35,953 nucleotides of DNA, from positions 1-35,953 of the IMG/VR virus record IMGVR_UViG_3300046328_000264. The stretch is one strand, 5' to 3'. Position 1 is the first letter of the stretch. Every line of letters begins with the position of its first letter. The notes beneath the pieces are model-generated. The model ran no database searches. It worked only from the letters and a program-made list of their open reading frames with translations, and was not told the origin of the DNA. Shown here piece by piece: positions 1-7,908 of the stretch. Made by a program: the position numbers and the translations under genes. Source of the DNA: a virus.

Positions 1-1
1 A

Positions 2-946
2 TCCTTAGCGCCACGCGCAGCGGCTGGCAGTGAAGCGCAAATTATTGCCAATGGCATGGGTGGCTTGGGTGGTTTGCCAACTACAGCAAGGGGTGGTAAT
101 GTGTCCTTTAAATCCACGCCTGCTGAAATGGATAAGCCTCGCATTTTTCAAGACGCATATCAAACAGCCGCCCAACAGTTTGCTAATGCTCAAAAAATGA
201 ATGATATTCCTGCCATGAATCGCGCACAGTCTGATATGCGAGAGATTCAAAAAGAGTTAGGCGGCGGTCGCGCTCCTTCATTAGCGCCTAATCAAGCACC
301 ACAATCCGCGCCTAGCTTTGGGTTGGAGCTTCAATCGGAATCACAAAAACAGCGCACAGCGGCTGAGAATGATGCTTATAAAACTAGATTAGTTGATACA
401 GCAAAAGCTGATGTGACGCGAGAATCTGGATTAAAAGCAGATGAAAAACGATTTTCAAAGTTTGGGGCTGGTGTTGATGAGGCTAGAAGCCTTTTAAAAG
501 GTGGCGCTACAGCTAGTGGTATTGGTTCTATTGTAGATGCTGGCTTGGGGTTTATTGGGCAATCAACAAAAAGCGCAGATGCTGCTGCAAAGCTAGATAC
601 TTTATCAAGCAATATGACTATGGAAGTTCCACGTATGGAAGGGCCACAATCAGACGGCGATAGAAAAGAGTACAAGGTGGCTGCTGGCATGGTTGGGGAT
701 AGAACAAAACCCATATCGCAACGATTGGCGGCGCTTGATGTAATTGAAAAAATGCATGGCAAATACGCTGATTTAAATGGCGGCGGGAAACTAAAGCAAG
801 AGGCTAAATCCCTGCAAGAATACGGCTACAAATCAAACGACGATGTTTTACGTGATGCTCGCAACACAATCATGCGTAACCCGCAATCTAAAGCAGAAGT
901 AGAGCGTAGACTTCAATCTATGGGTTTAAGTTTGGGAGGTCGTTAA
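2..946 (+). CDS. Putative internal virion protein, 5' partial
   Basis: The frame is open from base 2 through the first internal ATG at 56 and stops at 944-946, so the true start probably lies outside the window. The visible part is Gly/Ala/Gln-rich at its N-terminal side (low-complexity GGLGGLP), followed by a helical, charged region with alternating Lys/Glu. No enzymatic motif is visible. It is followed 0 nt later by another Ala/Gly-rich virion-like gene, with GGAGGT near its end serving as that gene's ribosome binding site. Position between the cupin/virion gene at the other end of the window and the tail fibre suggests an ejected internal protein; this is inference from context and composition. 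I do not recognise a named family. Confidence 0.75.
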   Translation, partial: SLAPRAAAGSEAQIIANGMGGLGGLPTTARGGNVSFKSTPAEMDKPRIFQDAYQTAAQQFANAQKMNDIPAMNRAQSDMREIQKELGGGRAPSLAPNQAPQSAPSFGLELQSESQKQRTAAENDAYKTRLVDTAKADVTRESGLKADEKRFSKFGAGVDEARSLLKGGATASGIGSIVDAGLGFIGQSTKSADAAAKLDTLSSNMTMEVPRMEGPQSDGDRKEYKVAAGMVGDRTKPISQRLAALDVIEKMHGKYADLNGGGKLKQEAKSLQEYGYKSNDDVLRDARNTIMRNPQSKAEVERRLQSMGLSLGGR

Positions 947-2602
947 ATGGGTATGTTTGATGACTTGAATAATGAGCCAGTTGCAAGCGGTGGCGGCGGC
1001 ATGTTTGCGGATTTAGTTTCTGCAAGCGGCGGTGCTAGTGGTGGATGGGATGCGCCTCAAATGTCACGTATGGAGCGATTCGCACAAGGATTAAAAGACC
1101 CAATTAGCGGCGGCGCTCAATTATTAACCAACGCATTGCCTAAAGGTATTGTGCAAGCTGGCAATGCTGCAAACAATTGGTTAGCTGATAAAACTGGCTT
1201 AGTCGGACGATTGCCAGAAGGTGGAGTCGACCAACAAATCAGAGAGCAGGAAGCGCAATATCAAGCCCGTAGAGGTGATACGGGCTTGGATGCTTATCGG
1301 TTAGCTGGCAATGTGTTAAACCCCGCTAACGTGGCGGCAGCATCCCGATTGCCTCAAGCCGCTAGCCTATTGGGTCGTGTTGGTGTTGGCGCGAGTGGTG
1401 GCGCTTTAAGCGGGTTGTTAAATCCAGTTACTGATGGCGACTTTAGCTCAGAAAAAGCAAAGCAAGTCGGTATTGGTGCGGCTTTTGGCGGTGCAGTTCC
1501 AGCACTAGCTGGTGGTGTTGCGCGTATCGTTAGCCCTAATGCATCAACAAATCCAAACTTGGCACTATTGAAGGCCGAGGGGGTTAAGCCTACTATCGGT
1601 CAATCTTTGGGCGGGTGGGCTAATTCTGTAGAGGAAAAACTGCAATCATTGCCATTTATGGGGGATATGATTACACGCGCTCGAGCTGGTGCGAATGAGC
1701 AGTTTAACAATGCAGCGATTAACCGTGCAACTTCTCCATTAGGTGTAAAAATCCAAGGCTCAGGGCAACAAGCAATCAATGAAGCTAGCGATTTAGTATC
1801 TAAGGCTTATAACGCTTCCGATGCTCTATTGGTGGGCTTTAAAGTTGACCAAACAGCACAGAAAGAACTTGCAAACTTAGCGAAAATGGCTGCGACTTTG
1901 CCAAAAAGTGAGCGTAATGTTTTTAACAATAATTTACAAAATGTTCAAGGCTCGTTATCGCCCAATGGTTCGTTGCTTGCTGATACTTACGGGACGCTCA
2001 AAAGCAAAATTGGCAAAGATGCTGCTGATTTTGCTGGCTCAAATGATGCTTACCAAAAGAAGCTAGGTAATGCACTTACTGAAATGCAATCCATTTTAGT
2101 CAACAATGCAAAGCGGGCAAATCCTGAAGCAGGTGCGTTACGTGATAAAGCTGATGAAGCCTTTGCAAATTTAGTCCGTGTTCAGGGTGCTTCAGTTGGC
2201 GCAAAAGGTAAAGAAGGCGTATTTACACCGGGGCAATTGTTAACCTCTATTCGAGGTTCAGATAAAAGCGTCAGGGATAATGCGACAGCTAGAGGCCAAG
2301 CATTGATGCAGGACTTGGGGAATGCGGGGCAATCTTTGCTTGGTAATAAAGTTCCGAATAGCGGAACAGCCGACCGAATAATGCTTGGCGGGGCTGGCTT
2401 AGGTGCTTATGCAGTAAATCCAGCTATCCCAGCAAGTTTGCTGGGTGGCGCAGCCATGTACACAAGCCCAATACAAAATCTACTTCGCGGCGCGGTTAGT
2501 TATCGCGGTAAATCTGCCCCAATAACAGCCGAGGCGATACGGAATCTTTCGCCATATTTGATACCTGCAGGCGCTCAATTTGGCAATGGATTGTTGGATT
2601 AA
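947..2602 (+). CDS. Putative internal virion / DNA ejection protein
   Basis: A 551-aa protein with a strong start (GGAGGT 9 nt upstream of ATG). The N-terminus begins MGMFDDLN and contains a second similar stretch, GGGMFADLV, a short repeat that may be a processing or packaging signal. Residues about 120-195 and 475-515 are Gly/Ala-rich and hydrophobic (for example ASLLGRVGVGASGGALSGLL), a pattern seen in podovirus ejection proteins that insert in membranes; the centre (about 220-460) is helical and charged. No lysozyme or transglycosylase catalytic motif was seen. Its position just before the tail fibre fits a minor virion protein delivered with the DNA. Function is inferred from composition and location. 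Confidence 0.7.
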   Translation: MGMFDDLNNEPVASGGGGMFADLVSASGGASGGWDAPQMSRMERFAQGLKDPISGGAQLLTNALPKGIVQAGNAANNWLADKTGLVGRLPEGGVDQQIREQEAQYQARRGDTGLDAYRLAGNVLNPANVAAASRLPQAASLLGRVGVGASGGALSGLLNPVTDGDFSSEKAKQVGIGAAFGGAVPALAGGVARIVSPNASTNPNLALLKAEGVKPTIGQSLGGWANSVEEKLQSLPFMGDMITRARAGANEQFNNAAINRATSPLGVKIQGSGQQAINEASDLVSKAYNASDALLVGFKVDQTAQKELANLAKMAATLPKSERNVFNNNLQNVQGSLSPNGSLLADTYGTLKSKIGKDAADFAGSNDAYQKKLGNALTEMQSILVNNAKRANPEAGALRDKADEAFANLVRVQGASVGAKGKEGVFTPGQLLTSIRGSDKSVRDNATARGQALMQDLGNAGQSLLGNKVPNSGTADRIMLGGAGLGAYAVNPAIPASLLGGAAMYTSPIQNLLRGAVSYRGKSAPITAEAIRNLSPYLIPAGAQFGNGLLD

Positions 2603-2604
2603 CC

Positions 2605-2667
2605 ATGCGTAAATTGGAATTGAAACAGCTACAGCAATGGCGCGAATGGTTTGGTCAAAAGTCATAA
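2605..2667 (+). CDS. Possible 20-residue micro-ORF
   Basis: An ATG two bases after the stop of the preceding gene opens a 20-codon frame encoding a basic, aromatic peptide rich in Gln and Trp. It could be reached by termination-reinitiation because there is no separate ribosome binding site. It fills most of the gap before the tail fibre gene, which has its own GAGGT signal. Coding status is uncertain; conservation in related phages would be needed. Confidence 0.25.
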   Translation: MRKLELKQLQQWREWFGQKS

Positions 2668-2688
2668 GAAACATTATAGAGGTAATAA

Positions 2689-3636
2689 ATGGGACTAGAA
2701 ACAGCAACACACATCAATGATTTAAACTCAAGCAACCCTTTAGGCTCTGATACAAAAGCTCAAGGCGATGACCATTTGCGCTTGATTAAACAAGTTCTTA
2801 AAACTGACTTGCCACTTACTACTCCAGCTACTGCCACAGGAATATCTCTATTGACGGCGGCTAGTGCAGATGCAGCTAGAACGGTTATCGGTGTAAAACA
2901 GCTTCAATCGGTTGATTATTCATTAGCTGGTAATGCGCTTACTTTAAAGTTAAATCCGACAGTATTAGATTTTCGCTCTACTACTTTAACGGACGGCGTG
3001 CCAGTTAGTGTGACCAATGCTTCGCAAATCACAACGGTAATCTCAAGCGGTTCGACGGGTGGCACTGTTAGCGCAGTTCAAAGCGATATTATTATTCTAG
3101 CCATCAACAACGCTGGCACAATGGAACTTGCTTGGGTAAATGCGGCTGGGGGTATTAATTTAGACGAAACAGGCGTTATTACAACAGTGGCTGAGGGTGG
3201 TGTTGGTGGTGCGGATAGTGCTGTCGTTATTTACTCAACAACAGCTCGTACAGGTGTTGCTTATCGTGTTGTTGGATTATTCCGTAGTACACAAACAACA
3301 GCGGGATTGTGGGTGCAAACACCTACACTGGTTCAGCCGATTGGCGGGTTGGCGCTGGCTGGTTTACGCGGTAAACTGCTAACCGATTTAACGGGCAGTC
3401 GGGCTGCTAATACCACGTATTACAACACGTCCAGCATACCTAAACAATTGCAAATTGTTGGTAATGGCCCAACAGCATTTGTGGTCTACTCACTGACTAT
3501 AGACGGCATCATTGTGAGTTCTTTCCAGCCATCAAATGCAAGTGCCGTCGGCACACTATCAGGCGAAGTGCAGCCGGGTAAAAGCTACATTGTGACGACT
3601 GGTTTTGTTCCGACAACTTGGTCTGAAACGGTTTAA
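2689..3636 (+). CDS. Tail fibre / host-attachment protein
   Basis: A 315-aa protein whose N-terminus (THINDLNSSNPLGSDTKAQ then GDDHLRLIK) is the module found at the start of many phage tail-fibre proteins, thought to dock the fibre to the tail. The following part is Thr/Ser/Val-rich and predicted beta, as expected for a fibre shaft and tip. It is short for a fibre and no peptidase or enzymatic depolymerase motif is visible. GAGGT lies 8 nt before the ATG. The next gene is a fibre-assembly-like protein, supporting the call. Receptor specificity cannot be read from the sequence. Confidence 0.8.
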   Translation: MGLETATHINDLNSSNPLGSDTKAQGDDHLRLIKQVLKTDLPLTTPATATGISLLTAASADAARTVIGVKQLQSVDYSLAGNALTLKLNPTVLDFRSTTLTDGVPVSVTNASQITTVISSGSTGGTVSAVQSDIIILAINNAGTMELAWVNAAGGINLDETGVITTVAEGGVGGADSAVVIYSTTARTGVAYRVVGLFRSTQTTAGLWVQTPTLVQPIGGLALAGLRGKLLTDLTGSRAANTTYYNTSSIPKQLQIVGNGPTAFVVYSLTIDGIIVSSFQPSNASAVGTLSGEVQPGKSYIVTTGFVPTTWSETV

Positions 3637-3645
3637 GGAGTAAAT

Positions 3646-4026
3646 ATGCACTACAAAGACCTACAAAACAAGCTTCACTGGATTGACTCTATTGCTGATG
3701 AGCATTTTCTCCCTGCTGGTAGTGTTGCAATTACAGACGAAGAAGCCAATGTGATTAGACAAGCAAATGCACCTCAAGCGCCGCGCATTACCCGTGTAAC
3801 CATGCGTCAAGCTCGATTAGCTTTACTTGGTGCTGGATTGTTGTCAACCGTCAACAGTTCTATTGCAGCCATGACTGGCTCGCAAGGCGATGCGGCTCGA
3901 ATTGAATGGGAATACTCTCAAGAAGTGCAGCGTGACCGTGGATTAGTGTTGGCGCTTGGTACGCAGCTAGGCATGACAGAGGCGCAATTGGACGCGCTAT
4001 TTGCAGCGGCAGCAGCTATTCCATGA
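3646..4026 (+). CDS. Tail-fibre-associated (assembly-like) protein
   Basis: 126 aa with an AAGGAG ribosome binding site. The N-terminal third (MHYKDLQNKLHWIDSI...FLPAGSVAITDEEAN) resembles the start of fibre-assembly chaperones and fibre accessory proteins. The C-terminal part (VTMRQARLALLGAGLL, then IEWEYSQEVQRDRGLV and LGMTEAQLDALF) is a helical module commonly found at the end of proteins encoded next to phage fibres. It follows the fibre gene by 9 nt and overlaps the next gene by ATGA. A chaperone role is inferred from position and similarity of pattern. Confidence 0.65.
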   Translation: MHYKDLQNKLHWIDSIADEHFLPAGSVAITDEEANVIRQANAPQAPRITRVTMRQARLALLGAGLLSTVNSSIAAMTGSQGDAARIEWEYSQEVQRDRGLVLALGTQLGMTEAQLDALFAAAAAIP

Positions 4027-4451
4027 AGCTAGGACTAAAACGAGGCTCTAGCGTCTGGTCGGTGCTTAACCGATATTTACTTCGTACTCAATGGTCACAT
4101 TCTGCCATTGAGATAAGAGGTAGATTGTACGAATCAAACGCGCTCAAAGGCGATAAACCCCGCGCTGGTGTTCGAGATTATGACCTCACAGAATCAGACG
4201 CTAGCCAGTTCGTTTGGTTTGACCTTGGAAATGATAAAGACGATGAAGCCCTTGCTAGATATGAGAAAATCCGAGGTTGTGGATATGACTATCTTAGCCT
4301 GATTTCGTTCGCAATACCCGCTAAAATACGTGATGCAAAGCGCCATTATTGCCACGAGGTTGCATTGTTTTTAATGACTGGCATCGAGGGTGGTAAGTTT
4401 TACAAAACGCCTGAAATACTTTTGTTTAATGCTTTGAAGGAAAAATCATGA
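4023..4451 (+). CDS. Permuted papain-like (YiiX/NlpC-P60-type) protein
   Basis: 142 aa starting in an ATGA overlap with the preceding gene. A His in WSHSAIEI (about residues 25-32) precedes a Cys in HYCHEVALF (about 107-115), the reversed His...Cys order of permuted papain-fold amidases such as YiiX/YaeF. GYDYLSLISF between them is also typical of that fold. Known members hydrolyse amides or lipids; here the protein could cut peptidoglycan cross-links during entry or lysis, since it sits between fibre and lysis genes. There is no signal peptide. The fold assignment is moderate and the substrate unknown. Confidence 0.6.
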   Translation: MKLGLKRGSSVWSVLNRYLLRTQWSHSAIEIRGRLYESNALKGDKPRAGVRDYDLTESDASQFVWFDLGNDKDDEALARYEKIRGCGYDYLSLISFAIPAKIRDAKRHYCHEVALFLMTGIEGGKFYKTPEILLFNALKEKS

Positions 4452-4645
4452 AACTTGAAATACGCGATGTAATTGGCATTACTCTAGCAATTAGTGCAGT
4501 TTTATTCTTTACGGGGCTGGCAGTAGTTCCTTTTGTGACTAGCGTTACTCCTGACGCAATACAGCAAAACATCATGTATGCAATCGGGCGTATTCCCGTA
4601 GTTTTTGCTGTGATATATGTGTATCTAAACATTGGAGGTAAGTGA
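4448..4645 (+). CDS. Small two-helix membrane protein, holin/antiholin candidate
   Basis: 65 aa with two hydrophobic segments (about residues 8-31, IGITLAISAVLFFTGLAVVP, and 42-61, MYAIGRIPVVFAVIYVYLNI). It overlaps the upstream gene by 4 nt and the downstream start by one base. Size, topology and place directly upstream of other lysis genes are consistent with a holin or antiholin, but no family signature is recognised. Confidence 0.7.
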   Translation: MKLEIRDVIGITLAISAVLFFTGLAVVPFVTSVTPDAIQQNIMYAIGRIPVVFAVIYVYLNIGGK

Positions 4646-4890
4646 TGCAGTCAATGTTGAATGACGATGCTGGTATTAAATTTACGGTCGGTGGCTTTGC
4701 TACATGGTTTATATCCCTTTTAAACAATATTGACTTAACACAAATGCTCGGTTTTGTAGGCTTGGTAATCGGTCTAGTCATTCAAATAGCATCTTTTGTA
4801 CGCAATCATAAAGCCGACGAACGGGCAAAACTACAGCATGATTTACAAATGAAAGTGCTGCAAAAAGAACTGCAAGGGGACGATAAATGA
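4645..4890 (+). CDS. Putative holin, single TM plus coiled coil
   Basis: The ATG at 4645 is chosen over a GTG at 4642 because GGAGGT at 4634-4639 is spaced correctly for it. The 81-aa product has a hydrophobic segment about residues 16-30 (weak), a strong one about 34-51 (MLGFVGLVIGLVIQIASFV), then a charged helical tail rich in Lys, Glu and Gln. This TM-then-charged-tail form is common among phage holins and lysis accessory proteins. It overlaps the next gene by 4 nt. It is one of three adjacent holin candidates. Confidence 0.65.
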   Translation: MQSMLNDDAGIKFTVGGFATWFISLLNNIDLTQMLGFVGLVIGLVIQIASFVRNHKADERAKLQHDLQMKVLQKELQGDDK

Positions 4891-5126
4891 AAAAAATTAA
4901 ATGGGTAGACAACCCAAAGCAAATTTTATTCAGCTATTGGAGCATCAAGGCGAAGGCTCTGGGTGTGGCAATTCCTATTTCTTGGGCTGTATTGCCAGAG
5001 GCTTGGCAAAAGGCTTATTTCCCTGACTGGGTTCCGCAATCAATGGCTTATGTTACTGGCGCGTTTTTATTTGTGTCGTTGCTATGCCAATTTATCAAGC
5101 AAGACTTGCCAGAGCCTAAAGAATGA
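4887..5126 (+). CDS. Putative holin, DUF7940-like
   Basis: 79 aa. The pattern of a short basic N-terminus, SYWSIKAKALGVAIPISWAV as first hydrophobic helix, WxxxYFPDWVP loop, and a second helix (MAYVTGAFLFVSLLCQFIK) matches the small phage proteins grouped as DUF7940, which are usually encoded immediately upstream of an endolysin. It overlaps the endolysin start by ATGA. This is the best holin candidate of the cassette because of that location. Confidence 0.7.
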   Translation: MKKIKWVDNPKQILFSYWSIKAKALGVAIPISWAVLPEAWQKAYFPDWVPQSMAYVTGAFLFVSLLCQFIKQDLPEPKE

Positions 5127-5731
5127 CACCCGCACAACTATCCCAAGCTACGGGCGCAAGAATTGACCGAGCGACTGAGTGGTTGCCCGTCATTGAATCG
5201 GCTATGCGTGAATTTGGCATTGATACCAAACAACGGCAAGCAATGTTTTTAGCGCAAATCGGGCATGAATCAGGCGGTATGAAGTACACGGTAGAGATAT
5301 GGGGGGCAACGCCTACACAAACCCGTTATGAAGGGCGTAAAGACCTTGGCAACACCCAAGTAGGTGACGGCTTCAAATATCGCGGTAGAGGGCTTATTCA
5401 GACAACGGGGCGCTATAACTACGAAAAGACTTCGGACGCGCTTGATGTTGATTTTTTGAGATACCCTGAATTACTAGAAGAGCCGCAAAACGCTGCAAGG
5501 TCGGCGGCATGGTGGTGGCAGTCACACAACCTAAACCGCTTTGCTGATGCTGGCGATATTGTCGGTTGCACAAAGGCAATCAACGGCGGCACGAATGGGT
5601 TAGAACATAGAAAAAAACTCTATGAAGCGGCTTTAAGCGCAGTACCTGAACCCGTTGCCACTTCGCCACAATTGACATCTAGCCTATTTGAGCGTATTCT
5701 TAAAATTATTTTATCGCTACTAAAAAGGTAA
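5123..5731 (+). CDS. Endolysin, glycoside hydrolase family 19
   Basis: 202 aa. The domain matches GH19 chitinase-like phage lysozymes: IGHESGG places the general-acid Glu at residue 49, with EIWG (Glu58), RYEGR, KYRGRGLIQTTGR (the substrate-cleft signature) and WWWQSHNLN following, then CTKAINGGTNGLEHR. It hydrolyses peptidoglycan glycan strands at the end of infection. There is no signal peptide, so release would depend on a holin. The last 20 residues (LFERILKIILSLLKR) form an amphipathic or hydrophobic helix, unusual for this family and possibly membrane-associating. Confidence 0.92.
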   Translation: MTPAQLSQATGARIDRATEWLPVIESAMREFGIDTKQRQAMFLAQIGHESGGMKYTVEIWGATPTQTRYEGRKDLGNTQVGDGFKYRGRGLIQTTGRYNYEKTSDALDVDFLRYPELLEEPQNAARSAAWWWQSHNLNRFADAGDIVGCTKAINGGTNGLEHRKKLYEAALSAVPEPVATSPQLTSSLFERILKIILSLLKR

Positions 5732-5734
5732 ATT

Positions 5735-5848
5735 ATGTGGTTCACAATCGGATTTTTACTAGGTGCTGGCGTGGTGATTGCTTTTAACGCAGGCTGGCTA
5801 GATACGCCTCTAGCATGGGTGCTACGTAAAATAGGGTTACGAGCATGA
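5735..5848 (+). CDS. 37-residue membrane peptide
   Basis: A short frame (MWFTIGFLLGAGVVIAFNAG...) preceded by AAGGTA at good spacing and ending in an ATGA overlap with the next gene, the same coupling used throughout this operon. The N-terminal 18 residues form one transmembrane helix, followed by a short basic tail. Its place right after the endolysin suggests a lysis modulator, but function is unknown. Confidence 0.6.
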   Translation: MWFTIGFLLGAGVVIAFNAGWLDTPLAWVLRKIGLRA

Positions 5849-6216
5849 TAGACCCCAATATCGAACACGCTCTCGCGCCTGATAAGATAGACTGGAAAGA
5901 GCCTTTGTGGGCTAAGTTCAAAAGCTACGCTATTGGCTTTGGTGCAGCGGTTTTAGTTGTCGCGCTGCTTTTGTCTGTGCTGTATCTCTGGAAAGGGTCG
6001 GAGGCGGCATTAGCCCCTCAAACTGAAATAATGACGATTGAACCGATAGCGCCTACAAAGCAATTTGTTGAACCTAATAAAAAGGTTGTAAAGCCTGCTA
6101 AAGCTGTAAAAAATCCAACTATTTCCAAAATAGATACAGTTCAAAAACCTAAACCCGCCGAACCTTTAACCCAATTTGACCGTGATTTAGCAGAATTTGA
6201 AAGGAAAATCCCATGA
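5845..6216 (+). CDS. Single-pass membrane protein with Pro/Lys-rich linker
   Basis: 123 aa. One transmembrane helix at about residues 31-50 (GFGAAVLVVALLLSVLYLW) follows a soluble N-terminus, and residues 55-110 are rich in Pro, Lys and Thr, resembling a periplasm-spanning linker of the TonB type. The C-terminus is acidic and helical. It overlaps both neighbours by 4 nt. A role in the cell envelope during lysis is likely from topology and context; no family is recognised. Confidence 0.65.
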   Translation: MIDPNIEHALAPDKIDWKEPLWAKFKSYAIGFGAAVLVVALLLSVLYLWKGSEAALAPQTEIMTIEPIAPTKQFVEPNKKVVKPAKAVKNPTISKIDTVQKPKPAEPLTQFDRDLAEFERKIP

Positions 6217-6677
6217 GAGTATTAATCGCTGTAGTTTTATTTGCCGTCTTTGCTACTGGTTGTGCTAGTGGTGGCAATCAAGCCTATACCGCCGCGCATA
6301 AATCAGCGTCTGACCGTGGCATTGCAGAAGCTAACGCGCGCGCAGAGGCTGACAAAACCCTAGCCCTAGCCGTTGCAAGCGCTGCCAAGGGTTGCGAGAG
6401 CGATGTTTGTCGCATGGGCGCTATGCTGACCTTTGCAAACATGAAAGCAGCGGCTGGCTCTGCTATTCAAAGCGCTGCTCCAGCTATTGCAGCGCCTGTA
6501 AATGAGATGCTTGAATGGGGTAAGCTAATTGTCCCCGCTGTAGTCGGTATGCACGCTAATCACCTAGGCACTGTATTGGGTCTGGTTAACAGCACAAAAG
6601 GCGCGGCTGACAAAGACATTGCAAACAACGGCATTACAGCCATTACACCAATATCGCCTTTCGCTCCAGCGCCATGA
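6213..6677 (+). CDS. Phage lipoprotein, alanine-rich
   Basis: 154 aa with a signal peptide and lipobox (LFAVFATGCASG, acylated Cys at residue 17). The mature part is Ala-rich and helical with two Cys (CESDVC) that could form a disulfide in the periplasm. It lies immediately upstream of the spanin pair and overlaps its neighbours by 4 nt. It might add to spanin function or act in superinfection control; I do not recognise the family. Confidence 0.7.
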   Translation: MRVLIAVVLFAVFATGCASGGNQAYTAAHKSASDRGIAEANARAEADKTLALAVASAAKGCESDVCRMGAMLTFANMKAAAGSAIQSAAPAIAAPVNEMLEWGKLIVPAVVGMHANHLGTVLGLVNSTKGAADKDIANNGITAITPISPFAPAP

Positions 6678-6976
6678 TAGATAGGCTTGTCTCAGTTGCT
6701 TTAACGACTGTAGTCGCTATTGGTTTGGTTTGGTTCTTTGATAGCAAAATCCGAGCATATTACCAAGCGCCATTGATAGCGCAATATGAGGAAACTCAAA
6801 AGCTGCAAAAAAAGCAAAATGAACTAGCCGCCTCACAGTTCAAAGCGCAAAAAGAAGTCACTAAAACCGTCTACATTGACCGAATCAAGGAGATTAATAC
6901 CTATGCTGCGACCTTGCCAATTGATAGCGCTTGTAGGGCTACTCCTGAGTTTATCAGGCTGTTCAACAATCGTTAG
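6674..6976 (+). CDS. Inner-membrane spanin (i-spanin, Rz-like)
   Basis: 100 aa with an N-terminal transmembrane anchor (residues 5-22) and a periplasmic helical, charged domain (EETQKLQKKQNELAAS...). This is the usual plan of Rz-type i-spanins, which span the periplasm and fuse the membranes with the outer-membrane partner. An out-of-frame lipoprotein gene starts within its 3' part, the Rz/Rz1 nested arrangement. Sequence is divergent; the call rests on architecture. Confidence 0.75.
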   Translation: MIDRLVSVALTTVVAIGLVWFFDSKIRAYYQAPLIAQYEETQKLQKKQNELAASQFKAQKEVTKTVYIDRIKEINTYAATLPIDSACRATPEFIRLFNNR

Positions 6977-7151
6977 TTCAAAGCCTGAGATTGATGGCAG
7001 CTTAATAGCGCCATGTAAACCGCTGCCTGATGCACAGATAGCAGTAGGTGACGACATTAGAATTGCAGCGCCTAAGCATCTAGCTATTGTTGCAAAGATG
7101 TATAACGATTGTGCAGCACAGTTGACAAACTTGGTTGACGCTGTAAAATAA
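6903..7151 (+). CDS. Outer-membrane spanin lipoprotein (o-spanin, Rz1-like), overlapping i-spanin
   Basis: 82 aa read in another frame than the i-spanin, overlapping it by 74 nt. The ATG at 6903 (AAGGAG 10 nt upstream) is preferred over an earlier TTG. A signal peptide ends in the lipobox LLSLSGC, so the protein is lipid-anchored; the mature part carries Pro and two more Cys (APCKPLPD, NDCAAQL). With its partner it would form the spanin complex that disrupts the outer membrane. It ends the rightward lysis operon and is followed by a terminator. Confidence 0.78.
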   Translation: MLRPCQLIALVGLLLSLSGCSTIVSSKPEIDGSLIAPCKPLPDAQIAVGDDIRIAAPKHLAIVAKMYNDCAAQLTNLVDAVK

Positions 7152-7160
7152 TTAAACAAC

Positions 7161-7198
7161 ACCCGCCACGCTTAGGCGCATCACGGCGGGTTACTTTT
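7161..7198 (+). terminator. Rho-independent terminator after the lysis operon
   Basis: CCCGCC at 7162-7167 pairs with GGCGGG at 7185-7190, with an inner CGC/GCG hairpin, followed by TTACTTTT. It lies 10 nt after the o-spanin stop. Confidence 0.75.
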
Positions 7199-7254
7199 CC
7201 TTCTCAGTCTGTACGCTCAAGTTTATATTTGGGCTAGGGCTGGCGGGATGCAAT

Positions 7255-7286
7255 ATCTCCCTTGGTTAACGCCTTGGGGGATTTTT
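7255..7286 (+). terminator. Second Rho-independent terminator
   Basis: ATCTCCC and GGGGGAT flank a GG/CC extension and a TTAACG loop, followed by a T5 run. It backs up the first terminator between the converging operons. The remaining part of the 7152-7432 gap (about 7287-7432) is AT-rich; I see no gene there, only an imperfect inverted repeat near 7390-7425 with no U-tract on the minus strand. Confidence 0.75.
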
Positions 7287-7432
7287 GCTTTTCTATCGGA
7301 CAAAATCAAGCAAGTTTTTCAAATTCTTATCACATTTGAAAATGGAAAAGTCTGTAAACTATTGATTTAAAAAGACTTTCTATCACTTTTAATTTCATTA
7401 TCTGGGCGATAGAATAATGAATTGTTTATCGT

Positions 7433-7639
7433 TCATGTGGACTCCTTAACACTTTTATGATTTCGATTTAAATCGTATTTGTCGATGTTTTCCTGAGTGA
7501 TTTCAATCAATTTAATAGGCAGGCCGTGCCATGCTTTTTTGACAAAAGATGACCACGATTTAGCGTTTTCTTTGCTTGAATATCTGGCTTTGGTGGCAAC
7601 CCAGCCGCTAGGTGCTAAAACGATGTGAACGTAGGTCAT
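7433..7639 (-). CDS. Hypothetical protein, last gene of leftward operon
   Basis: 68 aa, basic, with several aromatic residues (WVATKARYSSKENAKSWSSF). It starts in an ATGA overlap with the upstream gene. No motif is recognised. The pattern VxAPSGWVATKARYSSKE...F suggests a compact alpha/beta domain. It may be one of the small host-interaction proteins usual in early operons. Confidence 0.6.
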   Translation of the reverse strand: MTYVHIVLAPSGWVATKARYSSKENAKSWSSFVKKAWHGLPIKLIEITQENIDKYDLNRNHKSVKEST

Positions 7640-7908
7640 GTCGCTTCCTTAACAGCACCGCCGCAATATTGGCAGAATTTGCAATCGTTTTCTTTGATGC
7701 CTCCATCAATAAAAGTAAAGGCGTTACCGCATTGAGTTTCAAACTCCTCGTCAGAATCGGCATTTACCCACACACAATCAGGCTTATCAAGCTCTCTTAG
7801 GCGCCGGGCGGCTTCCTTCATCAATGCGGCATCTTTGAAATTGCCCGATGCTTTGTCGTCTGATGCTTGTAAACGCAAGACCCTAATTAATTCATGTGTT
7901 GCCGTCAT
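7636..7908 (-). CDS. Hypothetical protein with C-terminal zinc-ribbon-like Cys cluster
   Basis: 90 aa. The N-terminal half is helical (LIRVLRLQASDDKASGNFKDAALMKEAARRLREL) and the C-terminus carries CKFCQYCGG, likely metal-binding together with an earlier Cys (VWVNADSDEEFETQCGN). The helical N-terminus resembles a segment common in phage early proteins that carry variable C-termini. It overlaps both neighbours by 4 nt. Function unknown. Confidence 0.65.
   Translation of the reverse strand: MTATHELIRVLRLQASDDKASGNFKDAALMKEAARRLRELDKPDCVWVNADSDEEFETQCGNAFTFIDGGIKENDCKFCQYCGGAVKEAT

Noticed and set aside
7287-7432. Terminator for the leftward operon
   Set aside because: An imperfect inverted repeat is present near 7390-7425, but on the minus strand no U-tract follows it.
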